Positions 1 through 9,733 of a DNA stretch of 64,000 nucleotides are shown here, piece after piece (the stretch's first letter is position 1; each line of letters starts with the position of its first letter). Source of the stretch: Xiphydria camelus (Eukaryota; Arthropoda; Insecta; Hymenoptera; Xiphydriidae); assembly GCA_963678675.1 (NCBI GenBank), contig OY783196.1:13014138-13078137 (forward strand), given 5' to 3'. The notes beneath the pieces are model-generated. The model saw nothing but the letters and a program-made list of their open reading frames with translations. It searched no databases and had not been told where the DNA came from. A program made the position numbers and the translations under genes.

Positions 1-72
1 CTGCTTGACAACAGACAAAATAAACATAAGGTACGCGGCTAACTTTGAATCGCTATAACTTTTTGTAATATA

Positions 73-1162
73 CAGGGTGTCCGTCAAGTATGGAAACGGT
101 TGAATATCTCGAAAAGTACGCTTCAGAACGGGAAACGAAAAAATACGTATCCGATATTTTTTAAAAAACTATTAAATGATACCTAGATTGATCCCACACC
201 CCAACCCCTGTGGGTGGGGCAGGGGGAAGCTTCAAAATCTTAAATAGAAACCCCAACTTTTGATTGCATATTCGCATTCTACATTAAAAACTACATAACT
301 TCTATTTGAAACATTTTTTTCGATTCATGGCAGATGGCGCTATAATCGACGAAATTCAATTTTTTCGGTTTTTGCAATTGAGAGTCGATTTATTCGATTC
401 TGCAATACAATTGCGATAGAAATTTACATTTTTTATTCTCATACTTTATATTTTTGTTAAAAATTTAATTTAGTTTTGCAAATTTGAAGTGCAGATGCGT
501 TCTATACCTGGAATTCCCCGAGACGCACTAAGTTCCGTTAGAGGAAATAAGCTAATTACTCAAGGATAATCCCTTTCGGAATACATCGAGGTTCGAGGGT
601 CCGGAAAGCCCGGCAATTAGCGGTACCTGTTTACGTGTACTCAAGTTAACGGATATCATTAAAACGGACTACTAGTGAAAGAATAGCTACGATTCCCGGA
701 ATATACCGTCCGCCGGGGGAATTCCAGGTACAGAACGCATCAGCACTTCAAATTTGCAAAACTAAATTAAATTTTTAACAAAAATATCAAGTATGAGAAT
801 AAAAAATGTAAATTTCTATCGCAATTGTATTACAGAATCGAATAAATCGACTCTCAATTGCAAAAACCGAAAAAATTGAATTTCGTCGATTATAGCGCCA
901 TCTGCCATGAATCGAAAAAAATGTTTCAAATAAAAGTTATGTAGTTTTTAATGTAGAATACGAATATGCAATCAAAAGTGGGGTTTCCTATTTAAGATTT
1001 TGAAGCTTCCCCCTGCCCCACCCACAGGGGTTGGGGTGTGGGATCAATCTTGATATCATTTGATAGTTTTTAAAAAAATATCGGATAAATATTTTTTCGT
1101 TTCCCGTTCTGAAGCGTACTTTTCGAGATATTCAACCGTTTCCATACTTTACGGACACCCTG
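73..1162. mobile_element. Foldback/TIR element with CAGGGTGTCC ends
   Basis: The sequence from 73 to about 521 reappears in reverse complement from about 714 to 1162, with a spacer of roughly 190 bp. The ends read CAGGGTGTCCGT and ACGGACACCCTG and are flanked by TA on both sides (71-72 and 1163-1164), as expected for Tc1/mariner-type insertion. Arms carry many single-base differences, so the copy is not brand new. No transposase ORF is visible, so it is non-autonomous. The subterminal parts (poly-G/C block, 'gatggcgctat' motif, 'atatctcgaaaa') resemble those of the elements at 10,853 and 26,860. Confidence 0.8.
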
Positions 1163-1197
1163 TAATACTACTATTAGCATGCACTAATATCACGTAC

Positions 1198-1241
1198 AAG
1201 GGGAGCGCGATCTGAATTTACGAGACCGTGCGCTCCCCTTG
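1198..1241. repeat. Short perfect-stem hairpin
   Basis: CAAGGGGAGCGCG at 1198-1210 pairs with CGTGCGCTCCCCTTG at 1227-1241 (one unpaired base) around a loop of about 16 bases. Its function is unknown; it sits just outside the preceding foldback element. Confidence 0.6.
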
Positions 1242-1259
1242 TCAGTGCAGTCACCTTAT

Positions 1260-1834
1260 GATGAGAAAACCATTTTTTTTCGAAACTGACACCCTATATC
1301 TTTGTTAGGAAACATTTTTGAAAAAAATTTTCTCATGAGAATCTATTTTTTGTTGTTGCTCTATCACATATTACAATTAATGGAGTTCAACCTAGCTTTG
1401 GCCTGCTCGCAACCCCATAAATCAAAATAAATGTCTCAAAAACGAAGCCATAAATCAAAAATTTGCAAGGGTGATTTTTTTCTCTAAATTAAACGGGGAA
1501 TCCAATAGTTAAATTTTCTTTGCAAAATATCCAGTGGCGCCGAAGATTGGGAGGGGGAAAGGGGGGTACCGGCCCCTAGTATCTACGCCACTGGAGAATT
1601 TTTAAAAATTACTTCATTATTGCTTAGAGCTATTCTACATTAGCCTGTGTGCGAAATTTCATGGAAATCGATCAAGTAGTTTAGAAGTTATGATGAAAAA
1701 ACCATTTTTTTCGAAACTTTGACACCCTGTATCTTAGTTAGGAAACATTTTTGAAAAAAATTTTCTTATGAAAGTCTACTTTTTTTGTTGTTCTATCACA
1801 TATCAAGAAAAATGACGTTTAACCTGGTCCACCC
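1260..1834. repeat. Repeat with a 140 bp direct duplication, inserted in a Gypsy LTR
   Basis: A block at 1260-1393 is repeated in the same orientation at 1691-1834 with scattered differences. The right edge ends in ACCCTG followed by TA and then the start of a Gypsy LTR, so this is the end of a CAGGGTG-type element that interrupts the LTR. The middle part, 1409-1570, recurs inverted at 9366-9515 on the far side of the Gypsy element. No coding sequence is seen in this stretch. Confidence 0.6.
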
Positions 1835-1836
1835 TG

Positions 1837-1851
1837 TATATTCTCTTTACA
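1837..1851 (-). repeat. Remnant of the 3' LTR of Gypsy 1
   Basis: The minus-strand sequence TGTAAAGAGAATATA matches the start of the LTR at 4399 (TGTAAAGAGAATATAC) and is close to the 5' LTR start near 9309. It lies just downstream of the integrase C-terminus, where the 3' LTR should begin, and stops at the TA that borders a CAGGGTG-type element. Confidence 0.65.
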
Positions 1852-1885
1852 TCTCCGCTCTACGAGACGAAAATTGCACAATTAT

Positions 1886-3116
1886 TCAATCATCCTCATC
1901 TTCGAGCAGTGGAGTTAGTTTTGTCACATGGAATAGACTTGTATCTTGATTTCTTTTTTCAGTTTTTATTTTATAAATTGAGTTTGAAATTTTTTCTTCT
2001 ATCGTGAATGGACCGATTCTTAGTTCTTCTAGCTTTTTCCTGTTGAGTTTGTTCCCATTTTCTATGAATACCATATCTCCCACGTTGAAAATTCATGGTA
2101 TCTTCTATTTTTGTCAAATATACTTTTATTATACTTATGTGATTTCAGTGTTCTTTCCAATGCTAACTTCTTATCTCTTATCCAGTCTTCTCCGTGTTTC
2201 TTTCTTCTTAATTCTTTCGGTGTTACTGGTGTCTGTGCCATGTATTAGATACTCTGGTGTAAATCCTGTGATTGTATGTTCTAGTCTATTATACTTATAC
2301 ACACATTCTCTCGCTATCGATGTCCATGCTTTCTTCTTTTTCTCTTCGTTTATTTTACATCTTATTTTATTCACTAGCATCTGATTTAGTCTTTCTTTTA
2401 GACCATTAGACAATGGCGCATTTATTGCAGTAAAAATTAATTGTACTTCTTTTTTCTTTAAATAATCTTTAAATTCTTTCGAATTCGTTCCAGGGTATTG
2501 ATCCGTTAAGATTGTTCCGATCTTTTCTATTTGCAGCACAGTTCGAACTAATTTTATAAAATCATTGGCGTTTTGAGTTTTTGATATTAAAATAAACGCA
2601 TATCTCGTGAAATGATCGACAAGTAAATGTACATATTTTTTTGTCGATCTAGTGCTTCGGAACCCTCCAATTGTATCTATGGACATAATTTCGAAAGCGT
2701 TCGTCGCTGGTCCTAATTGTGACATTGAGCCGAATTTATGTTGTCCTCTTGATTTATTCCTAATACATATATCACATTCTTTACATATTTTTTCTATATT
2801 CCTTACTAAATTTTTAGCAGTATAATATGGGCTTATTTTCATTTTTGTTTGTGTTATTCCTGTGTGACACCATTCTTTGTGTATTTTCTTAATTAAATCA
2901 ATACTGAACTTTTCAGATAATTCGATTTTCTCTCTTTTTTTAACTTCTTTATAATATATTCCGTTTTTCTTTATTAATTTTTCTTTTTTCTTTTGTAATA
3001 ACATGTTATTTATCTCATCTAATTTTATTTCATCTATCTCAATAAAATTTACCGTTTTCAATAAGTCCTCTTCTACTTAAGCAGTCCGCTTCTGTATTAT
3101 CTTTCCCTGGGATATA
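1886..3116 (-). pseudogene. Gypsy 1 integrase (broken)
   Basis: The minus-strand frame 3061-2171 holds an integrase with the H2C2 zinc-binding region (HKEWCH...CKECDIC) and the catalytic core with all three acidic residues visible (MSIDTIG, LTDQYPG, GLKERLN). A second frame, 2083-1886, encodes the C-terminal GPF module (GPFTIEEKISNSIYKI) and the tail EDEDD. The two frames do not join, so there is a frameshift near 2100-2170. The codons just before 3061 contain the RNase H/integrase linker (PGKDN, CLSR), which is cut at 3116 by the inserted element. The protein would integrate Gypsy cDNA; this copy cannot be made as one chain. Confidence 0.85.
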
Positions 3117-3983
3117 CAGGGTGATATTTTGAAAACTTGCCACCCCAATATCTCAGAAAGTTACAGAGATTCTCTAAAAAAAGAAAATACGGTTTCGACA
3201 GTGGAGAGGGGGAACCAAAATGACATAATCGGAGACACATCCCCTCCAACCCCCTTAGGGATAGCCCCCCCAACTTTGTAATCTTAAATAGCAACCCCCC
3301 ATGTGTGATACAGCGTTGTAAAGCTCTTTAAAAATGCTTTACAACAATGCCAAATTTTGGTATCTTTCGATGAGTAGTTCTCGCGCAAATCAAGAAAGAA
3401 ACTGCTAGAAGTAAGTTTTGTCAATTTATTTATTAAAGCTCAATTACGTTACAATGAATTTTCGAAATGATTTCCATCACCTGATCTTACTCCCTACGAT
3501 TTCTTCTTATGCCAACATCTGAAATCTGTTGTTTTTCAAACTACACCAGCAAGCATTAACCAACTGAAATAGAGAATTACGCAAGAATGTCGCAAAATTT
3601 CAAGAACATTTGAAAGAATTCGAAAAATCAATGAAAATCACTTCGGAAATTTATTGTAATGTAATTAACCTTTAATAAATAACTTGACAAAACTTACTTC
3701 TAGCAGTTTCTTTCTCGATTTGCGCGAAAACTACTCATCGAAAAGTACAAAAATTTGATGTTGTAAACCATTTTTAAAGAGCTTTCCAACGTTGTATCAC
3801 ACATGGGAGGTTGCTATTTAAGATTACAAAGTTTGGGGGGCTATCCCTAAGGGGGTTGGAGGGGGTGCGTCTCCGATTATGTCATTTTGGTTCCCCCTCT
3901 TCACTACCGAAACCGTATTTTTTTTTAGAAAATCTGTAACTTTCTGAGATATTGGGGAGGCAAGTTTTCAAAATGTCACACTG
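3117..3983. mobile_element. TA-flanked inverted-repeat element with mariner transposase remnant
   Basis: Ends read CAGGGTGATATTTTG and CAAAATGTCACACTG, with TA on each side (3115-3116, 3984-3985). The arms are about 300 bp and imperfect. The interior, 3479-3660, reads on the plus strand as a transposase C-terminal scrap with the motif SPDLTPYDFFLCQHLK, typical of mariner-like DDE/D enzymes, followed by stops. It sits inside the Gypsy 1 RNase H/integrase linker. It is a deletion derivative of an autonomous element. Confidence 0.85.
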
Positions 3984-3985
3984 TA

Positions 3986-4393
3986 TATAATTTTTAAATC
4001 GTATTGAGATAGGTAGTGGGTTAGATCGCCTAATTCTTCGTCTGTCCATGCTCTTATATTCATATTTTCTAGTGGTTTGTGATTAGAGTGTATTTCGAAG
4101 TATCTCCCTATCAACCAGTGTTGCCAGTATTTTAGTGCCTCTTTTATAGCTAGACTTTCAAGATATATTGCTTTTTCCTTTTTTTGTGTTTCATTAAGTT
4201 TCTTTGAGAGGTAGGCCACAGGTTTTTCTTTTCCATCATTTTGTGTTTGTTTTAATATTGCACCCCTATGCCTTCAAGTGATGCATCTGTATATATCTTG
4301 ATTGGAAAGTCTTTGTCGAATATTTCTAACACTGGTTGGGAACATAGAATTTCTTTTATCTTTTTGAAAGCCTTTTCGCAATCCTCTGTTCAT
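3986..4393 (-). pseudogene. Gypsy 1 RNase H domain (broken)
   Basis: On the minus strand, 4393 to about 4260 encodes the end of the RT connection and start of RNase H (TEDCEKAFKKIKEIL, then YTDASLEGIG). One frameshift later, 4219-3986 continues with VAYLSKKLNETQ, the ESLAI glutamate motif and HSNHKPLE. In active enzymes the last motif is TDH, so the third catalytic Asp is Asn here (GAT to AAT). There is also a stop where the family has Trp (FIW), again G to A. Both lie at the edges of nested insertions. Confidence 0.75.
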
Positions 4394-4398
4394 ATGAA

Positions 4399-5161
4399 TG
4401 TAAAGAGAATATACTCTCTTTATATATAAACTTAGCGCGCTTAGTATGTTCCGCGCGCGTTCCTATGCCATCTGCTAGATGTCGCGACAGATAAAAGGAT
4501 GACAGGGGAGAGAAACGTATTATTGGGAATTCAAATTAAGAGTCGCAGCACCAGGTGGCTATTACTGGAACCAGTTTCTGCCACATTGGGCGCTTTCCAT
4601 TCATGACACAAGTCCTATGGTCGACACACTTCTATTAGAACCACCGACTGATTGGCAGGCTCCAGCAGAAAGAGTTAATGGTTTAATTTTGTGTCCACTT
4701 GTGTCTAACCACTGCCACTCTGTCATTAGTAGTAACAAATTAGAAAAGAACAACAGTAAACGAGAGGCACAAAATTAATAAAAATCAATGGTAAACAATC
4801 GATAAAAAGGTGTGTTTTACAGTCCCCAATTGTGTGGTTAGGAAATGTGGCAGAAACTAGTTCACCATTATAGCCACCAGAGAGAGTACCGCTTCTCTTG
4901 AATTCCCATTTGAGAGCACGTGCTAGAATAAAAGCAACATAAGGATAATTAATCGTTATAACTAATATAAGTGATTAAAATAGAGTTGTGAAAGAGAGAC
5001 GAATAAATGACCTTAATTGTCGTTTCTCTTAATTACAGGTAACTTGCAAATTTTGTACATATAGTGTAAATAGTTATATCGGTTATAAGTGTAAATGGTT
5101 ATATCGGTTATAATGAAAAAAAACCTCTTAATTACAGAGAAACTAATTTGGTTCATATTAT
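4399..5161 (+). mobile_element. LTR of the Gypsy 1 family inserted in opposite orientation
   Basis: The segment starts TGTAAAGAGAATATAC and follows, on the plus strand, the same sequence as the minus-strand 5' LTR at 9030-9309. Shared landmarks include the GCGCGC block, the 'ataagtgatta' stretch and the 'agagaaactaatttgg' end. It is flanked by ATGAA (4394-4398 and 5162-5166), a plausible 5 bp target duplication, and the RT-coding sequence continues on both sides. It therefore looks like a solo LTR from a sibling element that landed in RT. About 440 bp (4476-4918) are extra relative to the other copy. Confidence 0.7.
4476..4918. mobile_element. MITE-like insert inside the solo LTR
   Basis: Relative to the 9.2 kb LTR copy, the LTR breaks after 'ccatctgc' and resumes at 'acgtgctag' near 4919. 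The insert contains inverted repeats: about 4529-4595 (with GGTGGCTATTACTGG and TTTCTGCCACA) against about 4845-4915 (TGTGGCAGAAACTAG and TATAGCCACC). No coding capacity is seen. The exact ends and target duplication are unclear. Confidence 0.5.
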
Positions 5162-5166
5162 ATGAA

Positions 5167-6303
5167 TTTTACGTTTTTCCTTAGTACTTGATGATATGGA
5201 TCTAGTAATATTGAGCTTTTTTCTATATATTTATGGTAAAAGTTTATTTTTTCCAGAAATTGTTTGATCTGCTTTTGTGTAGTAGGAGTCGGGAAATTTT
5301 TTATTGATGTTATCTTTCAATGGTGTAACTGTGTTTTCTCCTATTACATGTCCTAAATATCTAACTGAACTAGCGGCAAACGTACATTTCTGGAATTTTA
5401 ACCTAAATCCTTCTTTTTTTTATTGCATCTAATACTTTTTCAATGTGTTGTAGATGTTCTTCAAACGTCTGTGAGTGTATTAGGATATTATCTATATAGT
5501 TTACTGAAAATTCTATTAGATCATGTTTTCTCAATATGTTACTCAGAACTCGTTGAAATATAGCTGGAGATGTTTTTAAGCCAAACGGTAGACATGTCCA
5601 TTGAAAGTGACCATCTTGCGTTACACAAATCCCGTTTTTCTTCTATCTTCGATTCGTAGTGGTATTGACCAAAAAGCTGAGTTTTTATGTCCAGCGTCGT
5701 GAAATATTTACAGTTTCTGGCTCTTATTATTATATCATCTATTAAAGGAAATGTGTGTGTGTGTATGTGTGGTTGTGCTTGAGGTACAATGTTTTTGTTT
5801 AAATCTCTGAAGTCTATTCACATATATGTCTTTTCTTAATTTTTCTTATATGCTAGCGTGACAGGTGCAGCAAAAGGGCTATACGATTTTTCGATTAAGT
5901 TCTTCCCCAGTAATTTGGCTATTTGTTTTTCTATTTCTTTTTTGTCATCTATGTTACATCTATATGGTCTTTTACTGCAGTATTTCTCTACTATTAAGTC
6001 AATTCTAGCTTCATACTCGTTAACAGTTCCAACATCGTATTTGTCTTTTGCAAACACTGATTTGTTGTTATTTATTAATTTTTCTACCTCAATCTTTTTT
6101 TCTATATCTAAATGTTCTATCCTTGTTTGAAATTTATCTATTTCTACATGTTCATTAAATTTGACCGAACAATTCATAGCTTCACTTAATATTATCTTTG
6201 GGTTTTCTATCTCTTTTTCTATTTTCTGTGAAACTTCTAAATCTTTATTCAACCTTAACTTGAACATGGGAATTGAATCTAATCCTATTATGAAATCTTC
6301 GAA
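5167..6303 (-). pseudogene. Gypsy 1 reverse transcriptase (broken)
   Basis: The minus-strand frame 6267-5836 covers the start of RT (DVGTVNEYEARIDL, then NLIEKSYSPFAAPVTLAYKK). After a frame change, 5680-5167 carries the palm and thumb: LPFGLKTSPAIFQRVLS and VNYIDNILIHSQTFEEHL. The active-site box, usually YxDD, is YIDN at 5498-5487, so the second Asp is Asn. Upstream of 6267 the frame reaches the protease. The solo LTR at 4399-5161 separates this part from RNase H. Confidence 0.8.
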
Positions 6304-6312
6304 ATCCTCTCT

Positions 6313-6546
6313 TTAAACTATGTATATGTCTACTTCTTTTTCTATATCCAATATTTTTACTTTTACTCTTATTAATCCATTTGTATGATTCACACCATTG
6401 ACCGACTTTAAAAATATTTTGTTTGCATCTTCTTTATTATCTTTTATCTTTATCCACTTCAAGTTTATTAAGGAGACTTGAGAACCTGGATCGTATGTTC
6501 TCATTATCTCTATCTTATTCTCAACTAGGATCTTAAGTTTGATCAA
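6313..6546 (-). pseudogene. Gypsy 1 aspartic protease region
   Basis: This 77-residue minus-strand frame contains YDPGSQVSLINLKW. It matches the position and surroundings of the retropepsin active site (normally DSG or DTG followed by SxVSLI), but the middle residue is Pro. It lies between the Cys-His segment of Gag and the RT start, as expected. The change is unlikely to be compatible with full protease activity; that is inference. Confidence 0.6.
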
Positions 6547-6554
6547 TGGTGTGA

Positions 6555-6949
6555 CTATTCGTTTTTTTCTGTACTTAGATCTACTTCTATTACTGAATTG
6601 CTTCCTATAGCTTTAGGTTTCTCTTTTTTCTCTAGTTTAAACCAGAATTTCTCTTCTGGGTGGTATCTTACACCTTTACCCATATCCTCACATATCTTGC
6701 ATGGTTTTTTCTCTTCATTTCTAACTTTGTATTCTGGTTTACCTTCTTTTTTAAATATTTTCTTTTTGTCTGTTGTTCCTCCGAGCTTATGTAATTCCTG
6801 AATTAAATCTTTTGTATCTTCCATTTCATCTCTATCAATTTTTTCTCTGATAGATACTGGCAAACCCAATGCAGTCCTATCTATCATTGTATCCGCGTCC
6901 ACGTTCTTATTTATTTCTAATAATAGTCGTTATTTTTTATTGCATATTG
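6555..6949 (-). pseudogene. Gypsy 1 Gag C-terminal half with Cys-His motif
   Basis: The minus-strand frame 6902-6555 (115 aa) begins within capsid (TMIDRTALGLPVSIREKI) and contains CKICEDMGKGVRYHPEEKFW, a knuckle-like Cys-His cluster found at the Gag C-terminus of this Gypsy group. Upstream of 6902 the sequence has a small frameshift and runs into the inserted element at 6950. The N-terminal part of the same Gag lies at 8293-8782. Confidence 0.7.
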
Positions 6950-6951
6950 TA

Positions 6952-8290
6952 GGGGAGTACGGGGCAAGTTGGCCGCGGGGTAAGTTGGCCGAGTGCGAGT
7001 AATTCTGTCAAAAACCAGTCTCTGGCGCTATCTGCCACATACTTTATGTACTCTTTAGGTACCAACTTTTTCACCAAAACCGAACGCTGAGTCACGTATT
7101 TTGTTGTTGTTACACGGATTTGTTTATTTCCAAGACGGTAAGTAAAATATCGGAATTTTTGAATTTGAGTAATTGCTGTTGATCAATTAGAGATTTTCAA
7201 AAGATTCTCTACCTCGCCATGTCTTATAGTATGCAATCATTAATGTGTCAAGTGCATATAGTTTGTAACCTATTGTTGTTGTCATAGAGAGAGAATTCTG
7301 ATTTATTTACGGCATGTCTGAATGGGGTAAGTTGGCCTAGTTTTTAAGGGGCAAGTTGGCCGAGTTGTAAAAAGAAATTGGTGTGAATTGGGGGCTGTCC
7401 ATATATTACGTGATCACGTTTTTGATATATACGGGGCCGGCTTAAGGATGTGGAGGCCCCGGAGCTGCACATACATACAGGGCCGGATTAAGAATGGGGG
7501 CCCAAGGGCCCCACGTTCTTAATTATTGAAATACACTCATTTTTTAACAGATATACTATGAATACTTTGCAAGGTGTAAAAAATCTGGAAATTTGAAAAA
7601 TTACAAAATGCCAATAATTTCGTGAATTTTCACAATTTGCTTATTTCCCGAGTTTTCAAAACATCAATATTTAAAATTATTAATGATTTTAACAATTATG
7701 AAAATTTAAACAAGTAATTTTTTTAATTTTAGGATTTTTAAATTTACTGCAAAGAGAGGTTTTAGAGTGTTTGGGGTTATTCTAGGCTCTTGGAGTTGCA
7801 GAAAATGCCTGACAGACTCGCCTATAAAAAATGAGTTGCGAGAAGAACAAGAGGTCCGAAAAAGGAAAGCGATGAAAAAATCGCGATAAAATTTGAATGT
7901 TCAATGCCTATAAAATGTACATGTTATTGTTCCCAAAAATAGAAGTTTATAATAAAATTGAATTGACAATTTTAATAAAATAAAGTGTGATTAAACATAT
8001 ACGCGCAGCAATCATTTACACTATGTTTAATCAATTTCAGTAACTCGGCCAACTTACCCCTAGTTATCGGCCAACTTACCCCGGGGTCGGGGTATGTTGG
8101 CCGATTTTCCGCGACGTGTTCATAAACGAATAAAAATTTCAATTATCATTTCAGGGTCCTCAAAATTTTACGATATTGGGCCAAGGGTTGCTACCATAGA
8201 ATAGGGGCACAAAAGCATTTTTCAAAACAGAAAAAGAAAATTTAAAAAAATTCCCATATGAAAATTCGGCCAACATGCCCCGTACTCCCC
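6952..8290. mobile_element. TA-flanked element with GGGGAGTACGGGG termini
   Basis: The ends read GGGGAGTACGGGGCAAG and its inverse with one change (CATGCCCCGTACTCCCC), bordered by TA at 6950-6951 and 8291-8292. The insertion splits the Gypsy 1 gag frame; reading from 8293 to 6949 with one TA removed keeps the capsid motif in frame. The motif GGGGYAAGTTGGCC is repeated near both ends (about 6961, 6975, 7323, 7350, and inverted at about 8043, 8070). No long ORF is present, so it is non-autonomous. The interior includes a 'gggccgg(c/a)ttaag' repeat pair at 7434 and 7481. Confidence 0.85.
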
Positions 8291-8292
8291 TA

Positions 8293-8782
8293 CTAGTGAA
8301 CCTTCTTTGTATTTAAAATAATATGAGCATATGTTCTGCTACTCCATCCTTTACTTGAAAAAGTTTCTATTAATATCTGTTTCCATCCATGCCAATCGTT
8401 TTCGTGCTCTCCTTTTATTACTGTAGAAGTGTACCAGTCTTGGCAAGTTCCATCTAACAATATTCTTAATAGCTCGATTTTGGTTTGATCTTTCTCTATT
8501 TCAAATCTTCTACATTCTTTCTCAAATATGTCTACCCATTGTCGAACGTTAGATGTTTCGTAATTAAATTTTTGTAATACAAATTTATTTACAATGTGTT
8601 TTAAGTTTTTTTCTTCTATTTTTTTCTGATTTTTCAACTAATTTTTCCAATATCTTTGCCAAGTCTGAGTGTTCTTTAATATTCTCTTGAAATATTTGAT
8701 TTAAATATTTTCCTCCAAACTGGATATTTCCTTCATCATCCAAAATATATCTTTTGCAATTCTTTTGACGCGTTATATCCAT
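8293..8782 (-). pseudogene. Gypsy 1 Gag N-terminal half
   Basis: Two overlapping minus-strand frames (8782-8585 and 8637-8293) give a Lys/Glu-rich N-terminus followed by a capsid-like segment (VRQWVDIFEKECRRF, LLRILLDGTCQDWY, WHGWKQILIETF). That spacing of Trp and Phe is typical of the Gypsy retrotransposon Gag domain. The frames overlap out of phase, so there is a frameshift near 8600. The gene is cut at 8292 by the inserted element and continues at 6949. Confidence 0.7.
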
Positions 8783-9029
8783 ATTTTCAGCTCATCATGC
8801 CTCTTTTGTAATGAATCTCTTACCTTCTTGCAAGAGCATTCGTATTTTTCAATTCCTCATGAAAATCTGCATAGATGAGTTCATCTGGTACAGCATATTT
8901 TTCTCGTTGTTCTGTTTCAATTGAGGTTATGGCTACCACTGTAGTTTTACTATCCTTTGGGGAAGCCACAGCTCTGAACTCAAATTTTAATTTCATTTTG
9001 TGACAAAAATTGTCGTTTTATATATTGTA
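8783..9029 (-). other. Gypsy 1 leader / Gag start region
   Basis: This stretch lies between the 5' LTR and the first recognisable Gag residues. It contains an ATG-led fragment on the minus strand (about 8998 down) encoding a short Lys-poor peptide broken by stops, which may be the original Gag start. I could not identify a convincing tRNA primer site next to the LTR. Confidence 0.35.
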
Positions 9030-9309
9030 CCAAATTAGTTTCTCTGTAAATAAGAGGATTTATATTATAACTGATGATACTATTATTTACCATATATGTA
9101 CAATATTTACAAGTTACCTGTAAATAAGAGAAACGATAATTAAGGTCAATTATTCATCTCTCTTTCACAACTCTGCTTTAATCACTTATATGGCTTATAA
9201 CAATTAATTATCTTTATGTAGCTGTTATCCTAGCACGTGCAGATGTCATAGAAGCGCGCGCGGAGCATACTAAACGCGCTAAATTTAAAGAGAGTATATT
9301 CTCTCTACA
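9030..9309 (-). repeat. 5' LTR of Gypsy 1
   Basis: The minus strand from 9309 begins TGTAGAGAGAATATACTC and ends near 9030 with 'agagaaactaatttggtaca'. It matches the inverted solo LTR at 4399-5161 apart from that copy's 440 bp insert and small differences. The outer side is a CA microsatellite (9307-9330). Confidence 0.65.
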
Positions 9310-9330
9310 CACACACACACACACACACAC
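9307..9330. repeat. (CA)n microsatellite
   Basis: About 12 CA units adjoin the outer end of the Gypsy 1 5' LTR. Confidence 0.9.
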
Positions 9331-9365
9331 CTATATATCGTCGGCAAAATAAAAATATATACTTC

Positions 9366-9515
9366 CTTCTTCCCCTCCCAATTTTCGGCGCCACTGGATA
9401 TTTAACAAAGAAAAAATCAAAATTTTAAATTCCCTGTTTAATTTAGAAAAAAAATTACCTTTGCAAATTTTTGATTTATGGCTTAGCTTTTGAGTTTTTT
9501 GAATTTATAGGATTG
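9366..9515. repeat. Inverted copy of the repeat at 1409-1570
   Basis: The reverse complement of this block matches 1409-1570 through landmarks such as 'ccagtggcgccga', 'aagccataaatc' and 'aaatttgcaa'. The two copies therefore flank Gypsy 1 in inverted orientation. No coding function is seen. Confidence 0.65.
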
Positions 9516-9590
9516 CAGACAGGACAAAACTTACGATTGAACTACCAAGAAAAGACGATGAGAGGCCAAAACTGTTTTCAACATTTTATT

Positions 9591-9732
9591 ACTGACTAGA
9601 CATACATCAAAAATACGAAAAAATAAAAAAATAAATAAATAATCAAATTAATTATAAAATTTTTTTTTAATAGGTAATTTATTTGATTATTTATTTATTT
9701 TTTTTCGTATCTTTGATGTATGTCTAGTCAGT
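9591..9732. repeat. Palindromic AT-rich MITE-like repeat
   Basis: ACTGACTAGACATACATC at 9591 is inverted at 9715-9732, and the AT-rich arms pair along most of their length, leaving a loop of about 25 bp. It sits right beside the truncated start of the non-LTR fragment. Confidence 0.7.
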
Positions 9733-9733
9733 T

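Larger units (their letters stand above)
1835..9309 (-). mobile_element. Ty3/Gypsy LTR retrotransposon 1 (AT-rich, degenerate)
   Basis: Read on the minus strand, the order is LTR, gag, Cys-His motif, protease, RT, RNase H, integrase, LTR start. That is the Ty3/Gypsy order. It is heavily AT-rich and has frameshifts, in-frame stops and three insertions (3117-3983, 4399-5161, 6952-8290). Removing each insertion on paper brings neighbouring protein motifs back into contact, which fixes the insertion points. The 3' LTR survives only as its first 15 or so bases (1837-1851) because another element cut it off. Dead in its present state. Confidence 0.85.
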
